From: Acidisoma silvae
GTDB lineage: Bacteria > Pseudomonadota > Alphaproteobacteria > Acetobacterales > Acetobacteraceae
NCBI RefSeq assembly: GCF_020618775.1
Contig: NZ_JAESVB010000001.1
Coordinates: forward strand, 310,001 to 374,000
Direction: 5' to 3'
DNA: 64,000 nucleotides
This document shows, piece by piece, positions 36,750-46,258 of this stretch. Position 1 is the first letter of the stretch. Each line of letters begins with the position of its first letter. The translations under genes and the position numbers were made by a program. The notes below the pieces were generated by a model. The model had not been told where the DNA came from and did not search any database. It was given only the letters and a program-made list of their open reading frames with translations.

Positions 36750-37841
36750 ATGAAGCCTGAAACTCTGATCGGTGCCGCCGCCGCTGTTCTGGCAAGCCCT
36801 GTGCCGACCGTGACGGCAGACGAAGCCGAAGCCGCCTTCCGCACCCTTTGGGGCAAGGACGGAACGGCGGCGGCGCTGCATAGCGAGCGCGACCGCAATT
36901 TCCGCATGACGACGCCCGGCGGCGACAGTTTCATTCTGAAATTCACCAATGCCGGCGAAGACCCGCAGGTCACGGATTTCCAGACCAAGGCGCTGATGCA
37001 TGTCGGCAGCGCCGATCCCACGCTCCCCGTGCAGCGGATCGTGCCGACGCAGGATGGAATCCTGATCGCGCGCATCACCGGCACGGATGGGCGGCCGTTG
37101 CCGATACGCCTATTCACCTGGCTGGATGGCGATCTGCTCGCCCATCGCATTTTGCAGCCGGAGGGGCTTTTTTCGATTGGCCGATCCCTGGCGCGGGTCG
37201 CCCGCGCGCTGACCGGTTTTTCGCATCCAGCGGCGGAAGCGCATCCTTTACTGTGGGACATGCAGCACGCGGCATCCCTGCGCCCGCTGCTGCCGATGAT
37301 CCCGGATGATGGCGCACGCGCCTGGGTTTCCGTTCTGCTGGACCGTTTTGAGACGCGGGTTCTTCCGGTCATCCCGGTCTTGCCGCGCGGCGTCATTCAT
37401 AACGACCTCACCGGCAGCAATATGCTGATGGATGGCGAAACCGTTTCCGGCATCCTGGATTTCGGCGATCTGGTTTCCGCGCCGATCGTGCAGGAAATCG
37501 GCGTTACCGCCTCCTATCATCTCGATCTGGTGGACGGCGCCGATCTTTTCGCGCCCTTGCTGCATCTGCTGACCGGATATGAAACCGTGCGGCCGCTGAG
37601 CGAGTTGGAGGCCAGCGTTCTGTTCGATCTGATATCGACGCGTCTCGCTTTGCGCGCGCTTATCCCCGCCTGGCGCACGACGCTCTATCCGGAAAACCGA
37701 GATTATCTCATGCGCAATGCCGGGCGTGCCTGGCAAGTGATGCAGCGCGTGGCCGAAATGGACCCGGCTGAGGGTCAGGCAAGGCTTCTCGATCTTTGGC
37801 AGGCTGCGCGCATCCGCGCGGAACAGGAGACAGCGCAATGA
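36750..37841 (+). CDS. APH-family kinase, hydroxylysine/ethanolamine kinase-like
   Basis: A 363-residue aminoglycoside-phosphotransferase-fold kinase. The catalytic loop is GVIHNDLTGSNMLMD (H-N-D-x4-N) and the metal motif is GILDFGDLV. Lys64 in SFILKFTNAG is the likely ATP lysine. This subgroup includes hydroxylysine kinase (AGPHD1). It is joined by ATGA to a class III aminotransferase-like gene of the phospho-lyase type, the same pairing as the vertebrate kinase and lyase. The inferred function is phosphorylation of an amino alcohol before elimination. It is unlikely to be a resistance gene. Confidence 0.8.
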   Translation: MKPETLIGAAAAVLASPVPTVTADEAEAAFRTLWGKDGTAAALHSERDRNFRMTTPGGDSFILKFTNAGEDPQVTDFQTKALMHVGSADPTLPVQRIVPTQDGILIARITGTDGRPLPIRLFTWLDGDLLAHRILQPEGLFSIGRSLARVARALTGFSHPAAEAHPLLWDMQHAASLRPLLPMIPDDGARAWVSVLLDRFETRVLPVIPVLPRGVIHNDLTGSNMLMDGETVSGILDFGDLVSAPIVQEIGVTASYHLDLVDGADLFAPLLHLLTGYETVRPLSELEASVLFDLISTRLALRALIPAWRTTLYPENRDYLMRNAGRAWQVMQRVAEMDPAEGQARLLDLWQAARIRAEQETAQ

Positions 37842-39178
37842 ACGCTTCCGGCCCCAAGGCTGTCATGATCAATGCTTTCGACAGCGGCAAGCTGGATGCG
37901 CTGCCACCGGCGACGGCAGACCTTATCCGTCGGCGCGAGCGTGTGCTCGGCGCGTCCTATCGTCTGTTCTACGATGATCCCGTCTATCTGGAACGCGGCG
38001 AAGGCGTTTACCTCTACGGGCCGGACGGCACCGCCTATCTGGACGTCTATAACAACGTGCCCTGCGTCGGTCATTGCCATCCGCGTGTGGTGGCAGCCGT
38101 CAGCCGCCAGATGGGACAGCTCAATACCCATACGCGCTATCTGACCGACACCGTCGTTGATTACGCCGAGCGGTTGACAGCGCTGTTTCCGGCATCGCTG
38201 TCGCAGGTCATGCTGACCTGCACGGGCAGCGAGGGGATTGACCTCGCACTCCGCATCGCCCGCAGCCATACCGGTGCGATGGGCGTCATTGTGACCGAGA
38301 ACGCCTATCACGGCGTCACCACGGCGGCCTCCGAACTCTCGCCCTCGCTGGGTGAGGGCGTGCCTTTGGGCGTGCATATCCGCACGGTTCCGGCGCCGGA
38401 CAGCTATAGGGAAGACCCGGACAAGATGGGCGCGCGTTTCGCCGCCGATGTCAGGGCGGCGATTGCCGATCTGAAGCGCCATGGCGCCGCGCCGGCGGCC
38501 CTGTTGTTCGACACCGTCTTTTCCAGCGACGGCGTGGTGACCGACCCTGTCGGCTTTATCCAGCCGGCGGTGGCCGCCATCCGCGAAGCGGGCGGGCTGT
38601 TCATTGCCGATGAAGTGCAGCCGGGTTTCGGCCGCACCGGCTCCGCCATGTGGGGCTTTGCCCGTCATGGCGTCGAGCCTGACCTGGTCTGCCTCGGCAA
38701 GCCCATGGGCAATGGCACGCCGATCGCGGGTGTCGTCGGGCGGCCAGATCTGTTCGATGCCTTCGCGCGCCGAACCCGCTATTTCAACACCTTTGGCGGC
38801 AATCCGGTGAGCTGCGCGGCGGCGCTCGCCGTGCTCGATATTCTGCGGGACGAAAAGCTGGTCGAGAATGCCGCGACGGTGGGCGCTTATATGCGTGCCG
38901 GTCTGCGCGATCTGGCCCGCGGTTTTGAGCGGATGGCCGATATCCGCGGCGACGGTCTGTTCATCGCCGCGGAATTTGTATCTGACCCGGTAGCAAAGAC
39001 GCCGGATACGGCGCTGGCGGGTCGTGTCGTCAATGAATTGCGCCAGCGCCGGATTTTGATCAGCGCTTCAGGAAAAGCCGGCAATAGTCTTAAAATCCGG
39101 CCACCGCTGCCTTTTTCCACTGAACACGCGGATAAGCTGCTTGCGGGGATGAAAGCGGCTTTGGCTGCGGCTGCTTGA
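37838..39178 (+). CDS. Class III aminotransferase family, phospho-lyase-like
   Basis: PLP enzyme of 446 residues. Class III features are ERGEGVYLYGPDGTAYLDVYN, VGHCHPRVV, FIADEVQPGFGRTG and LCLGKPMGNG-like PLP lysine region (VCLGKPMGNGTPIAG). The closest relatives by eye are the ethanolamine-phosphate and 5-phosphohydroxy-lysine phospho-lyases (AGXT2L1/AGXT2L2), which cleave phosphate and ammonia from phosphorylated amino alcohols. The upstream kinase with a four-base overlap supports that reading. A transaminase role cannot be excluded. Its last 89 bases overlap a possible small gene on the other strand. Confidence 0.82.
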   Translation: MNASGPKAVMINAFDSGKLDALPPATADLIRRRERVLGASYRLFYDDPVYLERGEGVYLYGPDGTAYLDVYNNVPCVGHCHPRVVAAVSRQMGQLNTHTRYLTDTVVDYAERLTALFPASLSQVMLTCTGSEGIDLALRIARSHTGAMGVIVTENAYHGVTTAASELSPSLGEGVPLGVHIRTVPAPDSYREDPDKMGARFAADVRAAIADLKRHGAAPAALLFDTVFSSDGVVTDPVGFIQPAVAAIREAGGLFIADEVQPGFGRTGSAMWGFARHGVEPDLVCLGKPMGNGTPIAGVVGRPDLFDAFARRTRYFNTFGGNPVSCAAALAVLDILRDEKLVENAATVGAYMRAGLRDLARGFERMADIRGDGLFIAAEFVSDPVAKTPDTALAGRVVNELRQRRILISASGKAGNSLKIRPPLPFSTEHADKLLAGMKAALAAAA

Positions 39179-39281
39179 CGGCCTTCGGGGCTTCCGGACG
39201 GCGGACCTGAGCGGGCGTGCCGCCCTGGAAGGTCGCGACCTGAAATGAATTTCCGAGAATGTTGAACATCGTGTTTGTCAT
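39090..39281 (-). CDS. Possible 63-residue protein of unknown function
   Basis: A short frame starting at ATG 39281 with AAGGAG nine bases upstream. The product begins MTNTMFNILGNSFQVATFQ and continues Pro/Gln/Lys-rich to an alkaline C-terminus (QWKKAAVAGF). I recognise no family. It is divergent from a LysR gene 90 bases away, and its 3' end runs 89 bases into the end of the convergent phospho-lyase gene. The strong ribosome binding site and divergent regulator argue for expression; the overlap and lack of homology argue against. Confidence 0.4.
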   Translation of the reverse strand: MTNTMFNILGNSFQVATFQGGTPAQVRRPEAPKAVKQPQPKPLSSPQAAYPRVQWKKAAVAGF

Positions 39282-39371
39282 GGTGACTGCTCCTTGAGAG
39301 GGAGAGAACACCTGTTGGCTTTTGTCTTCAAACGAGCTTATCGTCGCCTTCGAATAACATAGGGTTATGCG

Positions 39372-40277
39372 ATGCGGCGTGGCCGGATACCGCTGACGGC
39401 GCTCAGAAGCTTCGAAAGTGCCGGCCGGCTGCTGAGTTTCAGCCGTGCGGCGGAGGAGCTTTTCGTCACCCAAGCCGCGATCAGCCGCCAGATCCGCGAG
39501 CTGGAGGTGCTGCTCGGCACCAAACTGTTTCACCGTCATCATCGTGCGGTGTCGCTCACCGAGCCGGGCGCCAGGCTGCTGGATCGGCTATCCGATAGTT
39601 TCGACGCCATCGCCGATGCGGTGGATGAGGCAACGGCGGCCCCGGTCGTCACCGAACTTGTGGTGAGTGCCGAGCCCGGCTTCGCCGCTTGTTTCCTGGT
39701 GCCGCGCCTCAGCCGCTTCCGGGCGCTTCGGCCCGATGTGGAGGTCGAGGTGCTGGCCGATCCGCATGTCATCGAATTCCGCGCCTCCCGCGTCGATCTT
39801 GCCATCCGCTACGATCCGGAGGTGGAAGAGGTTGGCTGGCCGCGCGTGGATGCCGAACCGCTGATGGCGAGTAGAGTGACGCCCGTGCTGGCGCCCAGCC
39901 TGCTGGCGTCAGGCCCGCCCATCCGCAAACCCGCCGATCTGCTGCGCCATACGCTGCTGCATGATGATGAACGCGCGGGCTGGACGACCTGGCTGGAAGC
40001 GGCCGGCGTGCGCGGCCTGCCGCAGACGCGCGGGCCCGTCTTTAACGATCATGCGCTCGTCATCCAGATGGCGATGCGCGGGCAGGGGGTCGCGCTCGGC
40101 GACATGCCGCTGCTGGCGGAGGACATCGCCGCCGGAAGGCTGGTCGCGCCCTTCACGCTGGCCATCGACACCGGCGGCTATTGGATTGTGGCGCCAGATC
40201 TGGCGGATCTTGTTCCGGCCGCCCGCGCTTTCGCCGATTGGCTGAAGACGGAGGCGGCAACGGCTCAGGCGGCCTGA
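39372..40277 (+). CDS. LysR family regulator (GcvA-like)
   Basis: A 301-residue LysR regulator of the GcvA branch: PLTALRSFESAGRLLSFSRA, ELFVTQAAISRQIRELE and LGTKLFHRHHRAVSLTEPG form the winged HTH, and the effector domain follows from about residue 90. The GcvA-type opening (P-L-x-A-L-R-x-F-E) is clear. It lies divergent from the small 63-residue frame and 194 bases after the phospho-lyase, so either could be its target. Confidence 0.9.
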   Translation: MRRGRIPLTALRSFESAGRLLSFSRAAEELFVTQAAISRQIRELEVLLGTKLFHRHHRAVSLTEPGARLLDRLSDSFDAIADAVDEATAAPVVTELVVSAEPGFAACFLVPRLSRFRALRPDVEVEVLADPHVIEFRASRVDLAIRYDPEVEEVGWPRVDAEPLMASRVTPVLAPSLLASGPPIRKPADLLRHTLLHDDERAGWTTWLEAAGVRGLPQTRGPVFNDHALVIQMAMRGQGVALGDMPLLAEDIAAGRLVAPFTLAIDTGGYWIVAPDLADLVPAARAFADWLKTEAATAQAA

Positions 40278-40290
40278 TCGGTCCATTTGC

Positions 40291-40315
40291 ATATATACAG
40301 TATGACTGTATATAT
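40291..40315 (+). promoter_or_regulatory. Perfect palindromic operator over the SnoaL-like gene promoter
   Basis: Arms ATATATACAGT (40291-40301) and ACTGTATATAT (40305-40315) are perfect inverted copies around ATG. Promoter-like hexamers TTGCAT (40287-40292) and TATATT (40311-40316) are separated by 18 bases, so the palindrome fills the spacer. A repressor bound here would block the promoter. The regulator is unknown; a MarR gene lies at the other end of the target gene. Confidence 0.7.
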
Positions 40316-40344
40316 TGAGGCGATCGGCTTTGTCAGGAGGTTCC

Positions 40345-40758
40345 ATGTCGTCAGACGACAACAAGCAGGTTGTGCGGCGCTTCAATATCGCCGTCATTCA
40401 GAATGGGGATCGTGCGGCCTTCGACGCTCTGATCGCGTCTGATTTTCAGAATCGCTCCGCGCCGCCGGATGCGCCGAACGGACCCGAAAGCCTGTGGCAC
40501 ACTTTCCAGAATCTGTTGCGCCCGGCTTTGTCCGGGCTGACGGTGACGATCCATGATCAGGTCGCCGAAGGCGACAAGGTGGTGACGCGCAAGACCATTG
40601 CAGGTGTTCACACCGCGACCCTTTTCGGCATTCCGGCGACGGGAAAAGCGGTTTCCATCGACGTCATCGATATCGTGCGCGTGGCAGACGGGCGCTATGC
40701 CGAACATTGGGGCATCAACACGCTGTCGGCGGTCTTGGCGCAACTGAGGCAGGCTTAA
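40345..40758 (+). CDS. SnoaL-like polyketide cyclase / ester cyclase family protein
   Basis: A 137-residue protein with the SnoaL-like (NTF2-fold) pattern: a helical start KQVVRRFNIAVIQNGDRAAF, then DQVAEGDKVVTRKTIAGVHT, FGIPATGKAVSIDVIDIVRV and DGRYAEHWGINTL. Such proteins bind small hydrophobic ligands and many have no proven enzyme activity. CAGGAGG lies directly before ATG 40345. Expression appears to be controlled by the palindrome at 40291. Its stop overlaps the convergent MarR gene by four bases. Confidence 0.82.
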   Translation: MSSDDNKQVVRRFNIAVIQNGDRAAFDALIASDFQNRSAPPDAPNGPESLWHTFQNLLRPALSGLTVTIHDQVAEGDKVVTRKTIAGVHTATLFGIPATGKAVSIDVIDIVRVADGRYAEHWGINTLSAVLAQLRQA

Positions 40759-41198
40759 TCCAGCGGGGCTGCCGAAAGGCGATCCAGCAGCGTGACAGCC
40801 AGGCGCAGCGTGTCCTGTTCCGATGCGGACAGCTGGTCCCGCATCAGCGCCGCGATGCTGCGCGTACGCTCAAGACGGTGCCGAGTCAACAGAGTTATGC
40901 CTTTTCCAGTCAAGGCATTCAGCTGGCTGCGCGCGTCATCGGGATTGGCGGTGCGGGCAATGATCCCGTCTTCCTCCATCTGGGCGATGACCAGTCTCAT
41001 GCTCTGGTGCTTGACGCGCCGCGCCTCCGCCAGTGCCGCTGTCGTCATCGGCCCACTGCGATCCAAAAGGCCAAGCGTTTCGGATTGCGCGTTGGTCGGC
41101 TGGTGCGTGTCCTGCCGGATAGCGCGCACGAAACGGCCGACCGCCTGGCGGAGATCCTCCGCCAAAGCTTCCGTCCGGTCGTCCGGTGGGGCGCTCAA
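40755..41198 (-). CDS. MarR family transcriptional regulator
   Basis: A 147-residue MarR regulator. The winged helix is visible in SETLGLLDRSGPMTTAALAE, ARRVKHQSMRLVIAQMEEDG and the wing NPDDARSQLNALTGKG. Flanking helices form the dimer interface. It overlaps tyrA by four bases and so is the last gene of the chorismate mutase-hisC-tyrA operon, and converges on the SnoaL-like gene, a candidate target. Confidence 0.88.
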   Translation of the reverse strand: MSAPPDDRTEALAEDLRQAVGRFVRAIRQDTHQPTNAQSETLGLLDRSGPMTTAALAEARRVKHQSMRLVIAQMEEDGIIARTANPDDARSQLNALTGKGITLLTRHRLERTRSIAALMRDQLSASEQDTLRLAVTLLDRLSAAPLD

Positions 41199-42088
41199 GC
41201 CTGCTTGATTTCGATCAGGCTGCGGCGGATTTTGCGGCCGCGCAGCACCTTGTCCTCGATATAGCCAGCGTCGCCCCAGCGAATGGCTTTCGCCATGGCC
41301 TGAGCGTCCTCCGTGAAACGCGCCAGCATTTCCAGCAGCGCCTCGCGGTTATTGAGGAAAATATCCCGCCACATCACCGGATCAGACGCGGCAATGCGGG
41401 TGAAATCGCGAAAACCCGAGGCCGCGAAGCGCAGCACTTCGTCCTTGGTTTCATCGGCCAGATCATCCGCCGTGCCGCAGATGGTAAAGGCGATCAGATG
41501 CGGCAGATGGCTGGTGACAGCCAGCACGCGGTCATGATGCGCGGGCTCCATCTCCTCCACCATCGCGCCCATGCCCTGCCACAGCGCCACGATCTTCGCC
41601 ACCGCATCGGCATTGGTGCCGGCCGGCGGCACGACAAGGCAGTAGCGGCCCTGGAATAATTCGGCGAAACCGGCATCGGGGCCGGAGAATTCGGTGCCGG
41701 CCAGCGGATGGGCTGGCACGAAATGCACGCCGTCCGGCACGACCGGCCCGACGTCGCGCACGACGGAGAGTTTGGTTGACCCGACATCGGTGAGGATGCA
41801 GCCCGGTGCCAGATGCGGCGCGATGGTGGCCGCCGTATCGGCCATGACGCCGACCGGCACGCAGAGCATGACGCAATCGGCCCCGGTCACCGCGCGGATC
41901 AGGTCAGGCTCCACCCGGTCGGCGAAGCCCAATTCCGTTACCCGCGCGCAGACGCTTTCACTCGCGTCGCAAGCGACGATCTCAGCGGCCAGGCCATTCT
42001 CGCGCGCCGCGCGTGCGACGGAACTGCCGATCAGGCCGAGGCCGATCAGCGTCAGGCGCTGAAAGAGAGGCGTCGCTGTTTCAGGCAT
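41195..42088 (-). CDS. tyrA: Prephenate/arogenate dehydrogenase
   Basis: NAD(P)-dependent dehydrogenase of tyrosine synthesis, oxidatively decarboxylating prephenate or arogenate. The 297-residue protein has the nucleotide motif [29 protein letters not shown] and the substrate motif [14 protein letters not shown] with the catalytic histidine, followed by the helical dimerisation domain ([13 protein letters not shown]). It has no chorismate mutase or ACT domain; the mutase is a separate gene two positions upstream. The symbols tyrC or tyrA are both used for this type. Confidence 0.93.
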   Translation of the reverse strand: MPETATPLFQRLTLIGLGLIGSSVARAARENGLAAEIVACDASESVCARVTELGFADRVEPDLIRAVTGADCVMLCVPVGVMADTAATIAPHLAPGCILTDVGSTKLSVVRDVGPVVPDGVHFVPAHPLAGTEFSGPDAGFAELFQGRYCLVVPPAGTNADAVAKIVALWQGMGAMVEEMEPAHHDRVLAVTSHLPHLIAFTICGTADDLADETKDEVLRFAASGFRDFTRIAASDPVMWRDIFLNNREALLEMLARFTEDAQAMAKAIRWGDAGYIEDKVLRGRKIRRSLIEIKQA

Positions 42089-43202
42089 CGGCCGTCGCAG
42101 GCGTATTGGCGCGGGCCATGAAGCCGGCCAGGCAATCCGTCACCAGCTGGCATTCCTCATCGGTGCCGATGGTGATGCGCAGGCAATGGGCCAGGCTGTA
42201 AGGCACCAGCATGCGGGCGATGATGCCCTCGGCCTTCAGGGCGGCGTCCGCCGCGCGGGCCTGATCGTCCGTGCCGAAATCGGCGAGCACGAAATTGCCT
42301 TCCGAGGGCCAGACGCGAATGCCGGCTTCCGTCAGGGCCGCCGCCACGCGGGCGCGGGCGCGGGTATTGTGGTCGCGCGACATCGCGGCCCAGCCGGGCT
42401 CGGACAGAGCCGCGATACCGGCGGCAGAGGCGGTCGCGTTGATATTGAAAGGCGGGCGCAGACGGTTCATCACATCGATGATCGCGGCCGGCCCATACAG
42501 CCAGCCCAGGCGCGCGCCGCCCAGGCCCCAGATTTTGCTGAAGGTACGGCTCATCACCGTATTCTCGCCGGCGTCCACCAGGCTGAGGCCGCCATCGTAA
42601 TCCGGCCGGTCGACATATTCCGCATAGGCCGCGTCGATGACCAGCAGCACATGCGGCGGCAGGCCGTCGCGCAGGCGCTGCAATTCGGCCATCGGCACCA
42701 GCGTGCCGGTCGGATTATTGGGGTTGGCCAGAAACACCAGGGTCGTCTTGTCGGTCACGGCCGCCAGAAGGGAATCGATATCGGCGGTCATGTCGGTCTC
42801 GGGCGCCTTGCGCACCGTGCTGCCCGCCAATGTCCCGAAGATTTCGTAAATCGAGAAACCATATTGCGACATCAGGATTTCGGTGCCCGGGCCGCCATAG
42901 GCCTGGATGAGCATGCTCAGCACTTCGTCCGAGCCATTGCCGCAGACGATGCGCGCCGGGTCGAGGCCGAAATGGCCGCCGATGGCTTCGCGCAGCCCCT
43001 GCACGCTACCGTCGGGATAGCGGGCCATTTTCTCGGCGCCGTCATGGATGGCCTTCTGTGCGGCCGGGGGCGGGCCGAAGGCGCCTTCGTTGGAGGAGAG
43101 TTTGATAACGCGCGACACGCCGGCGATGGTGGATGCGCCGCCGACATAGGGGGCAATGGCCATGATTTCAGGGCGCGGCGTGGGGCGGGTTTTTTCAGTC
43201 AC
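42081..43202 (-). CDS. hisC: Histidinol-phosphate / aromatic aminotransferase
   Basis: Class I/II PLP aminotransferase of 373 residues: [71 protein letters not shown] and the PLP lysine in [17 protein letters not shown]. HisC-family members often also transaminate aromatic keto acids. Its place between chorismate mutase and prephenate dehydrogenase suggests it serves tyrosine and phenylalanine synthesis here, possibly with histidine. It overlaps both neighbours (8 and 4 bases). Confidence 0.92.
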   Translation of the reverse strand: MTEKTRPTPRPEIMAIAPYVGGASTIAGVSRVIKLSSNEGAFGPPPAAQKAIHDGAEKMARYPDGSVQGLREAIGGHFGLDPARIVCGNGSDEVLSMLIQAYGGPGTEILMSQYGFSIYEIFGTLAGSTVRKAPETDMTADIDSLLAAVTDKTTLVFLANPNNPTGTLVPMAELQRLRDGLPPHVLLVIDAAYAEYVDRPDYDGGLSLVDAGENTVMSRTFSKIWGLGGARLGWLYGPAAIIDVMNRLRPPFNINATASAAGIAALSEPGWAAMSRDHNTRARARVAAALTEAGIRVWPSEGNFVLADFGTDDQARAADAALKAEGIIARMLVPYSLAHCLRITIGTDEECQLVTDCLAGFMARANTPATADA

Positions 43203-44098
43203 AGGCTAGGCTCCTCAGCAATGGCGACCGCATAGGCGCCGACGATCATGGGCGGCGCCTGCAATCCGGCGATCAGGCCAAGGCGCGGGTCATCGGCGGT
43301 GACGAAACCGTCGACCTCCACCAGCAGGAAGGCGGCCGGCACGCCGGCGGGGCGGTGAACCAGCATCGTCAGCGGCTTGAAGCCGGCGGCATTGATGGCA
43401 TTCGACAGGCTGCCCAGGCTGACCTGAGCCGGCACTTCCAGCGCGATCAGGGACATATCCTCGCCCGACGGGTCGGCGGGCGTATTGGAAATGACAAGCG
43501 CCTGAACGCTCGCGGCCCCTTCCGGCCGGCTGGACCAAAAGGGCAGGCGGGCCACCACATGAATGCGGCCCTTGGCATTATGCTGAAGCAAGCCGGGCCA
43601 CCAGCCGGGACCGACGGAACCGTCGCCTGTGCCTTCGCCGGGCATCGGCAGGATGGCGACGCTGGCGCGGCCGTCCGCCACTTCGCCGATGGCCTGGGCA
43701 GGGCTGCGATAGACGCGCATGGGCGTCAGCGCGCCCAGATGTTCCCGCGCGGCTGCCAGAAAGCGCCCGTCCATGGCCGGATCGCAGACGGCGACCTGCA
43801 GGCTCTGCTGCTGGGCGATGGAGGAGGCGAAAATCTCCCGCCAGATGCGGATGATGGCACCACGCGGCAGCGGCCCGGTGTGCTTGGCCAGAAGACGGCG
43901 CAGAATGGCGGCTTCCCGGCCGGGGCGGATGGAGCCGGAGCCGCGCTTGGCGGCGGCGACATCCTCCACAATCCTTGCCCGCTGGGCGAGAAGGTCCAGA
44001 ATACGGTCATCCAGCACGTCCAACTGCTCCCGCAGGGCAGGCAGGCGATCAACTGGGACTATGTCCGCGTCGTGAGCGGCTTCGGCAAAACTCGACAT
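43199..44098 (-). CDS. Chorismate mutase with degenerate prephenate dehydratase/ACT-like C-terminus
   Basis: A 299-residue protein. Residues about 15-95 are an AroQ-type chorismate mutase ([20 protein letters not shown], the lysine of [18 protein letters not shown]). The remaining 200 residues follow the layout of a bacterial P-protein, with an ACT-like strand pattern ([39 protein letters not shown]). However, the dehydratase signature N-x-T-R-F is not present, so prephenate dehydratase activity is doubtful. The start is ATG 44098; the frame extends to a TTG at 44161. It is first gene of the aromatic operon, divergent from metX. Confidence 0.85.
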   Translation of the reverse strand: MSSFAEAAHDADIVPVDRLPALREQLDVLDDRILDLLAQRARIVEDVAAAKRGSGSIRPGREAAILRRLLAKHTGPLPRGAIIRIWREIFASSIAQQQSLQVAVCDPAMDGRFLAAAREHLGALTPMRVYRSPAQAIGEVADGRASVAILPMPGEGTGDGSVGPGWWPGLLQHNAKGRIHVVARLPFWSSRPEGAASVQALVISNTPADPSGEDMSLIALEVPAQVSLGSLSNAINAAGFKPLTMLVHRPAGVPAAFLLVEVDGFVTADDPRLGLIAGLQAPPMIVGAYAVAIAEEPSL

Positions 44099-44292
44099 CG
44101 ATGGTAAACCGGGGGTGAATTTCAATCTTTCGACTGATAGCTGAACCGTCAGGGGAAGCAAACCGGCGTCATGGACAATGGCCCGCCATCGGCCTCGCCG
44201 CCATCAAGCGACATATTGCATCGAAATCCTTCTGGGCAGCCGCGCCCTTCGCCACATTGCCCCCCGAGACCCGGCATCCTATCAGAATCGTC

Positions 44293-45450
44293 ATGGACCA
44301 GATTGAGCCCTTTGCCGAGATCACCCACCAGACCGCCGTCTTCGCGGACGGGATGGCGCTGGACTGCGGGCGCATGCTGCGGCAGATGGCGGTCGCCTAT
44401 CGCACCTATGGCAGTCTCAATGCCGAGCGCAGCAATGCTGTCCTCATCTGCCATGCCCTGACCGGCGACCAATATGTGGCCGAGACACATCCGCTGACAG
44501 GACGGCCGGGATGGTGGGCCAATCTCGTGGGGCCTGGGCTGCCGATCGACACGGATCGTTTCTTCGTCATCTGCGCCAATGTCCTGGGCGGCTGCATGGG
44601 CTCCACCGGGCCGCGCAGCCCGCATGACGAGAAGCCGGGCGAGCCCTGGGGTCATGATTTTCCGCCCGTGACCATTCGCGACATGGTGCGCGCCCAGAAG
44701 AAGCTGGTGGATCAGTTGGGGATTACCCAGCTTTTCGCGGTGATCGGCGGCTCCATGGGCGGCATGCAGGTGCTGGAATGGGCCGCGACCTATCCCGAAC
44801 AGGTCTTCGCCGCCGTGCCCATCGCGTCCGGCGCGCATCACTCGGCCCAGAACATCGCCTATAACGAAGTCGGGCGGCAGGCGATTTTCGCCGACCCCGA
44901 TTTCAACGATGGCGAATACTGGCGGTCCGGCGTCATCCCGGCGCGGGGCTTGGCTGTCGCGCGCATGGTCGCCCATATCACCTATCTCAGCGAAGCGGCG
45001 CTGACGCGGAAATTCGGCCGGCGGCTGCGCGATGCCTCCAGCCTGACGCTGCTGGACGACAAGTTCGAGGTCGAAAGCTATCTGCAATATCAGGGCAGCG
45101 CCTTCGTGCGGCGGTTCGACGCCAATTCCTATCTCTCCATCACCCGCGCGATGGATTTCTTCGACCTTGCCATCGACCGTGGCGGTGACCTTTCCCGCGC
45201 CTTCGCCGGCACGCGCACACGCTTCTGCCTCGTCTCCTTCAGCTCGGACTGGCTGTTTCCGACCAAGGCCACGCGCGAAGTGGTCAATGCGCTGATCCGG
45301 GGCGCGGCCAATGTCAGCTTCGTGGAGATCATGAGCGACAAGGGGCATGACGCCTTCCTGCTCGACGAGCCCGATTTTCACCGCACGCTGGCGGGCTTCA
45401 TCGCAGGCTGTGCCGAGCATCGCGGATTGCCGCCGAAGGAGACGCCGTGA
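44293..45450 (+). CDS. metX: Homoserine O-acetyltransferase
   Basis: Alpha/beta-hydrolase enzyme that acylates homoserine with acetyl-CoA in methionine synthesis. The nucleophile serine is in [16 protein letters not shown], the aspartate in [10 protein letters not shown] and the histidine in [24 protein letters not shown] is also typical. Some MetX-type proteins use succinyl-CoA, so the acyl donor is inferred. ATG 44293 gives 385 residues; the TTG at 44257 is an unlikely earlier start. The 194-base leader shared with the aromatic operon was checked for SAM riboswitch motifs and none fitted well. It overlaps metW (ATGA-like). Confidence 0.94.
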   Translation: MDQIEPFAEITHQTAVFADGMALDCGRMLRQMAVAYRTYGSLNAERSNAVLICHALTGDQYVAETHPLTGRPGWWANLVGPGLPIDTDRFFVICANVLGGCMGSTGPRSPHDEKPGEPWGHDFPPVTIRDMVRAQKKLVDQLGITQLFAVIGGSMGGMQVLEWAATYPEQVFAAVPIASGAHHSAQNIAYNEVGRQAIFADPDFNDGEYWRSGVIPARGLAVARMVAHITYLSEAALTRKFGRRLRDASSLTLLDDKFEVESYLQYQGSAFVRRFDANSYLSITRAMDFFDLAIDRGGDLSRAFAGTRTRFCLVSFSSDWLFPTKATREVVNALIRGAANVSFVEIMSDKGHDAFLLDEPDFHRTLAGFIAGCAEHRGLPPKETP

Positions 45451-46100
45451 TGCCGGACGGAAGCCTGCGCTCGGCGCGCGAGCCCCATGCCGCGCGCCCG
45501 ATGCGCGTCGATCTGCAACTCATCGCCGATCTGATAACGCCGGGCAGCCGTGTGCTGGATATCGGCTGCGGCGATGGCGCTCTGATCGGCCATCTGTTCC
45601 ATACCCGTGGCTGCGATGCGCGCGGCCTGGAACTGGACATGGCGCTGGTGACGCATGCGGTGGCGCACGGCGTGCCGGTAATGCAGGGCGATGCCGATAC
45701 CGATCTGGTCCATTATCCTGACCAGGCCTTCGACTATGTCGTGCTGACGCGCACCTTGCAGGCGGTGGAACGGCCGCTGGAAGTGTTGCAGCATATGCTG
45801 CGCATCAGCACCCGCGCCATCGTCAGCTTTCCCAATTTCGGCCATTGGTATCTGCGCGCGCAGCTTGGAATCACCGGCCGGATGCCGATGACGAAAAGCT
45901 GGAACCGGATGTGGTACGAGACGCCCAACATTCATCCCTGCACCATTCAGGATTTTTTCGACCTTTGCAAAGCCGAAGGCTATGTCGTGGAACAATGGCT
46001 GGCGCTGGACGATGAAGGCCATCGCGCGCCCTGGCGCCGCTTTCCTTGGCTGGCCAATCTGTTCGGGGAGCAGGGGCTGTTCGTGCTGCGGCGGCGATAA
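45447..46100 (+). CDS. metW: Methionine biosynthesis protein MetW
   Basis: Methyltransferase-fold protein that pairs with MetX and is needed for full homoserine acyltransferase function in many proteobacteria. The 217 residues show the SAM-loop [50 protein letters not shown] and the MetW-specific [13 protein letters not shown] and [15 protein letters not shown]. The gene follows metX with a short overlap, the normal metX-metW arrangement. Confidence 0.95.
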   Translation: MMPDGSLRSAREPHAARPMRVDLQLIADLITPGSRVLDIGCGDGALIGHLFHTRGCDARGLELDMALVTHAVAHGVPVMQGDADTDLVHYPDQAFDYVVLTRTLQAVERPLEVLQHMLRISTRAIVSFPNFGHWYLRAQLGITGRMPMTKSWNRMWYETPNIHPCTIQDFFDLCKAEGYVVEQWLALDDEGHRAPWRRFPWLANLFGEQGLFVLRRR

Positions 46101-46104
46101 AGCG

Positions 46105-46239
46105 TTTCAGGTTTGGATTGAAGTGCCTCCCCAGCCGTCATGCCCGCGCGAGCGGGCATCTTCTATGCCTCCTCGCAATGCCAAAGGAAGAAGATTCCGG
46201 CCTTCGCGGGAATGACATCGTTTCAATGAAAACCTGAAA
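46105..46239. repeat. Nested palindromic repeat element, copy 1
   Basis: An 81-base core (46136-46216) begins CGTCATGCCCGC and ends GCGGGAATGAC, holding two internal hairpins. It is flanked by outer inverted arms TTTCAGGTTT (46105-46114) and AAACCTGAAA (46230-46239), with ATTGAA/TTCAAT just inside. A similar core without the outer arms is at 58386-58465. It may also terminate metW and the convergent LysR pseudogene. Confidence 0.85.
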
Positions 46240-46258
46240 TGCGATAGTCCAGCCGCCA

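Noticed and set aside
40291-40315. LexA box of the E. coli type
   Set aside because: The half sites ACAGT/ACTGT are in the opposite order to CTGT-N8-ACAG, so this is a different operator.
44099-44292. Possible SAM riboswitch before metX
   Set aside because: Bases such as CTGAT and AACC occur, but the SAM-II pseudoknot pairing could not be built, so no riboswitch is claimed.
44149-45420. Minus-strand 423-codon open frame
   Set aside because: Shadow of metX; the coding strand carries all catalytic motifs.
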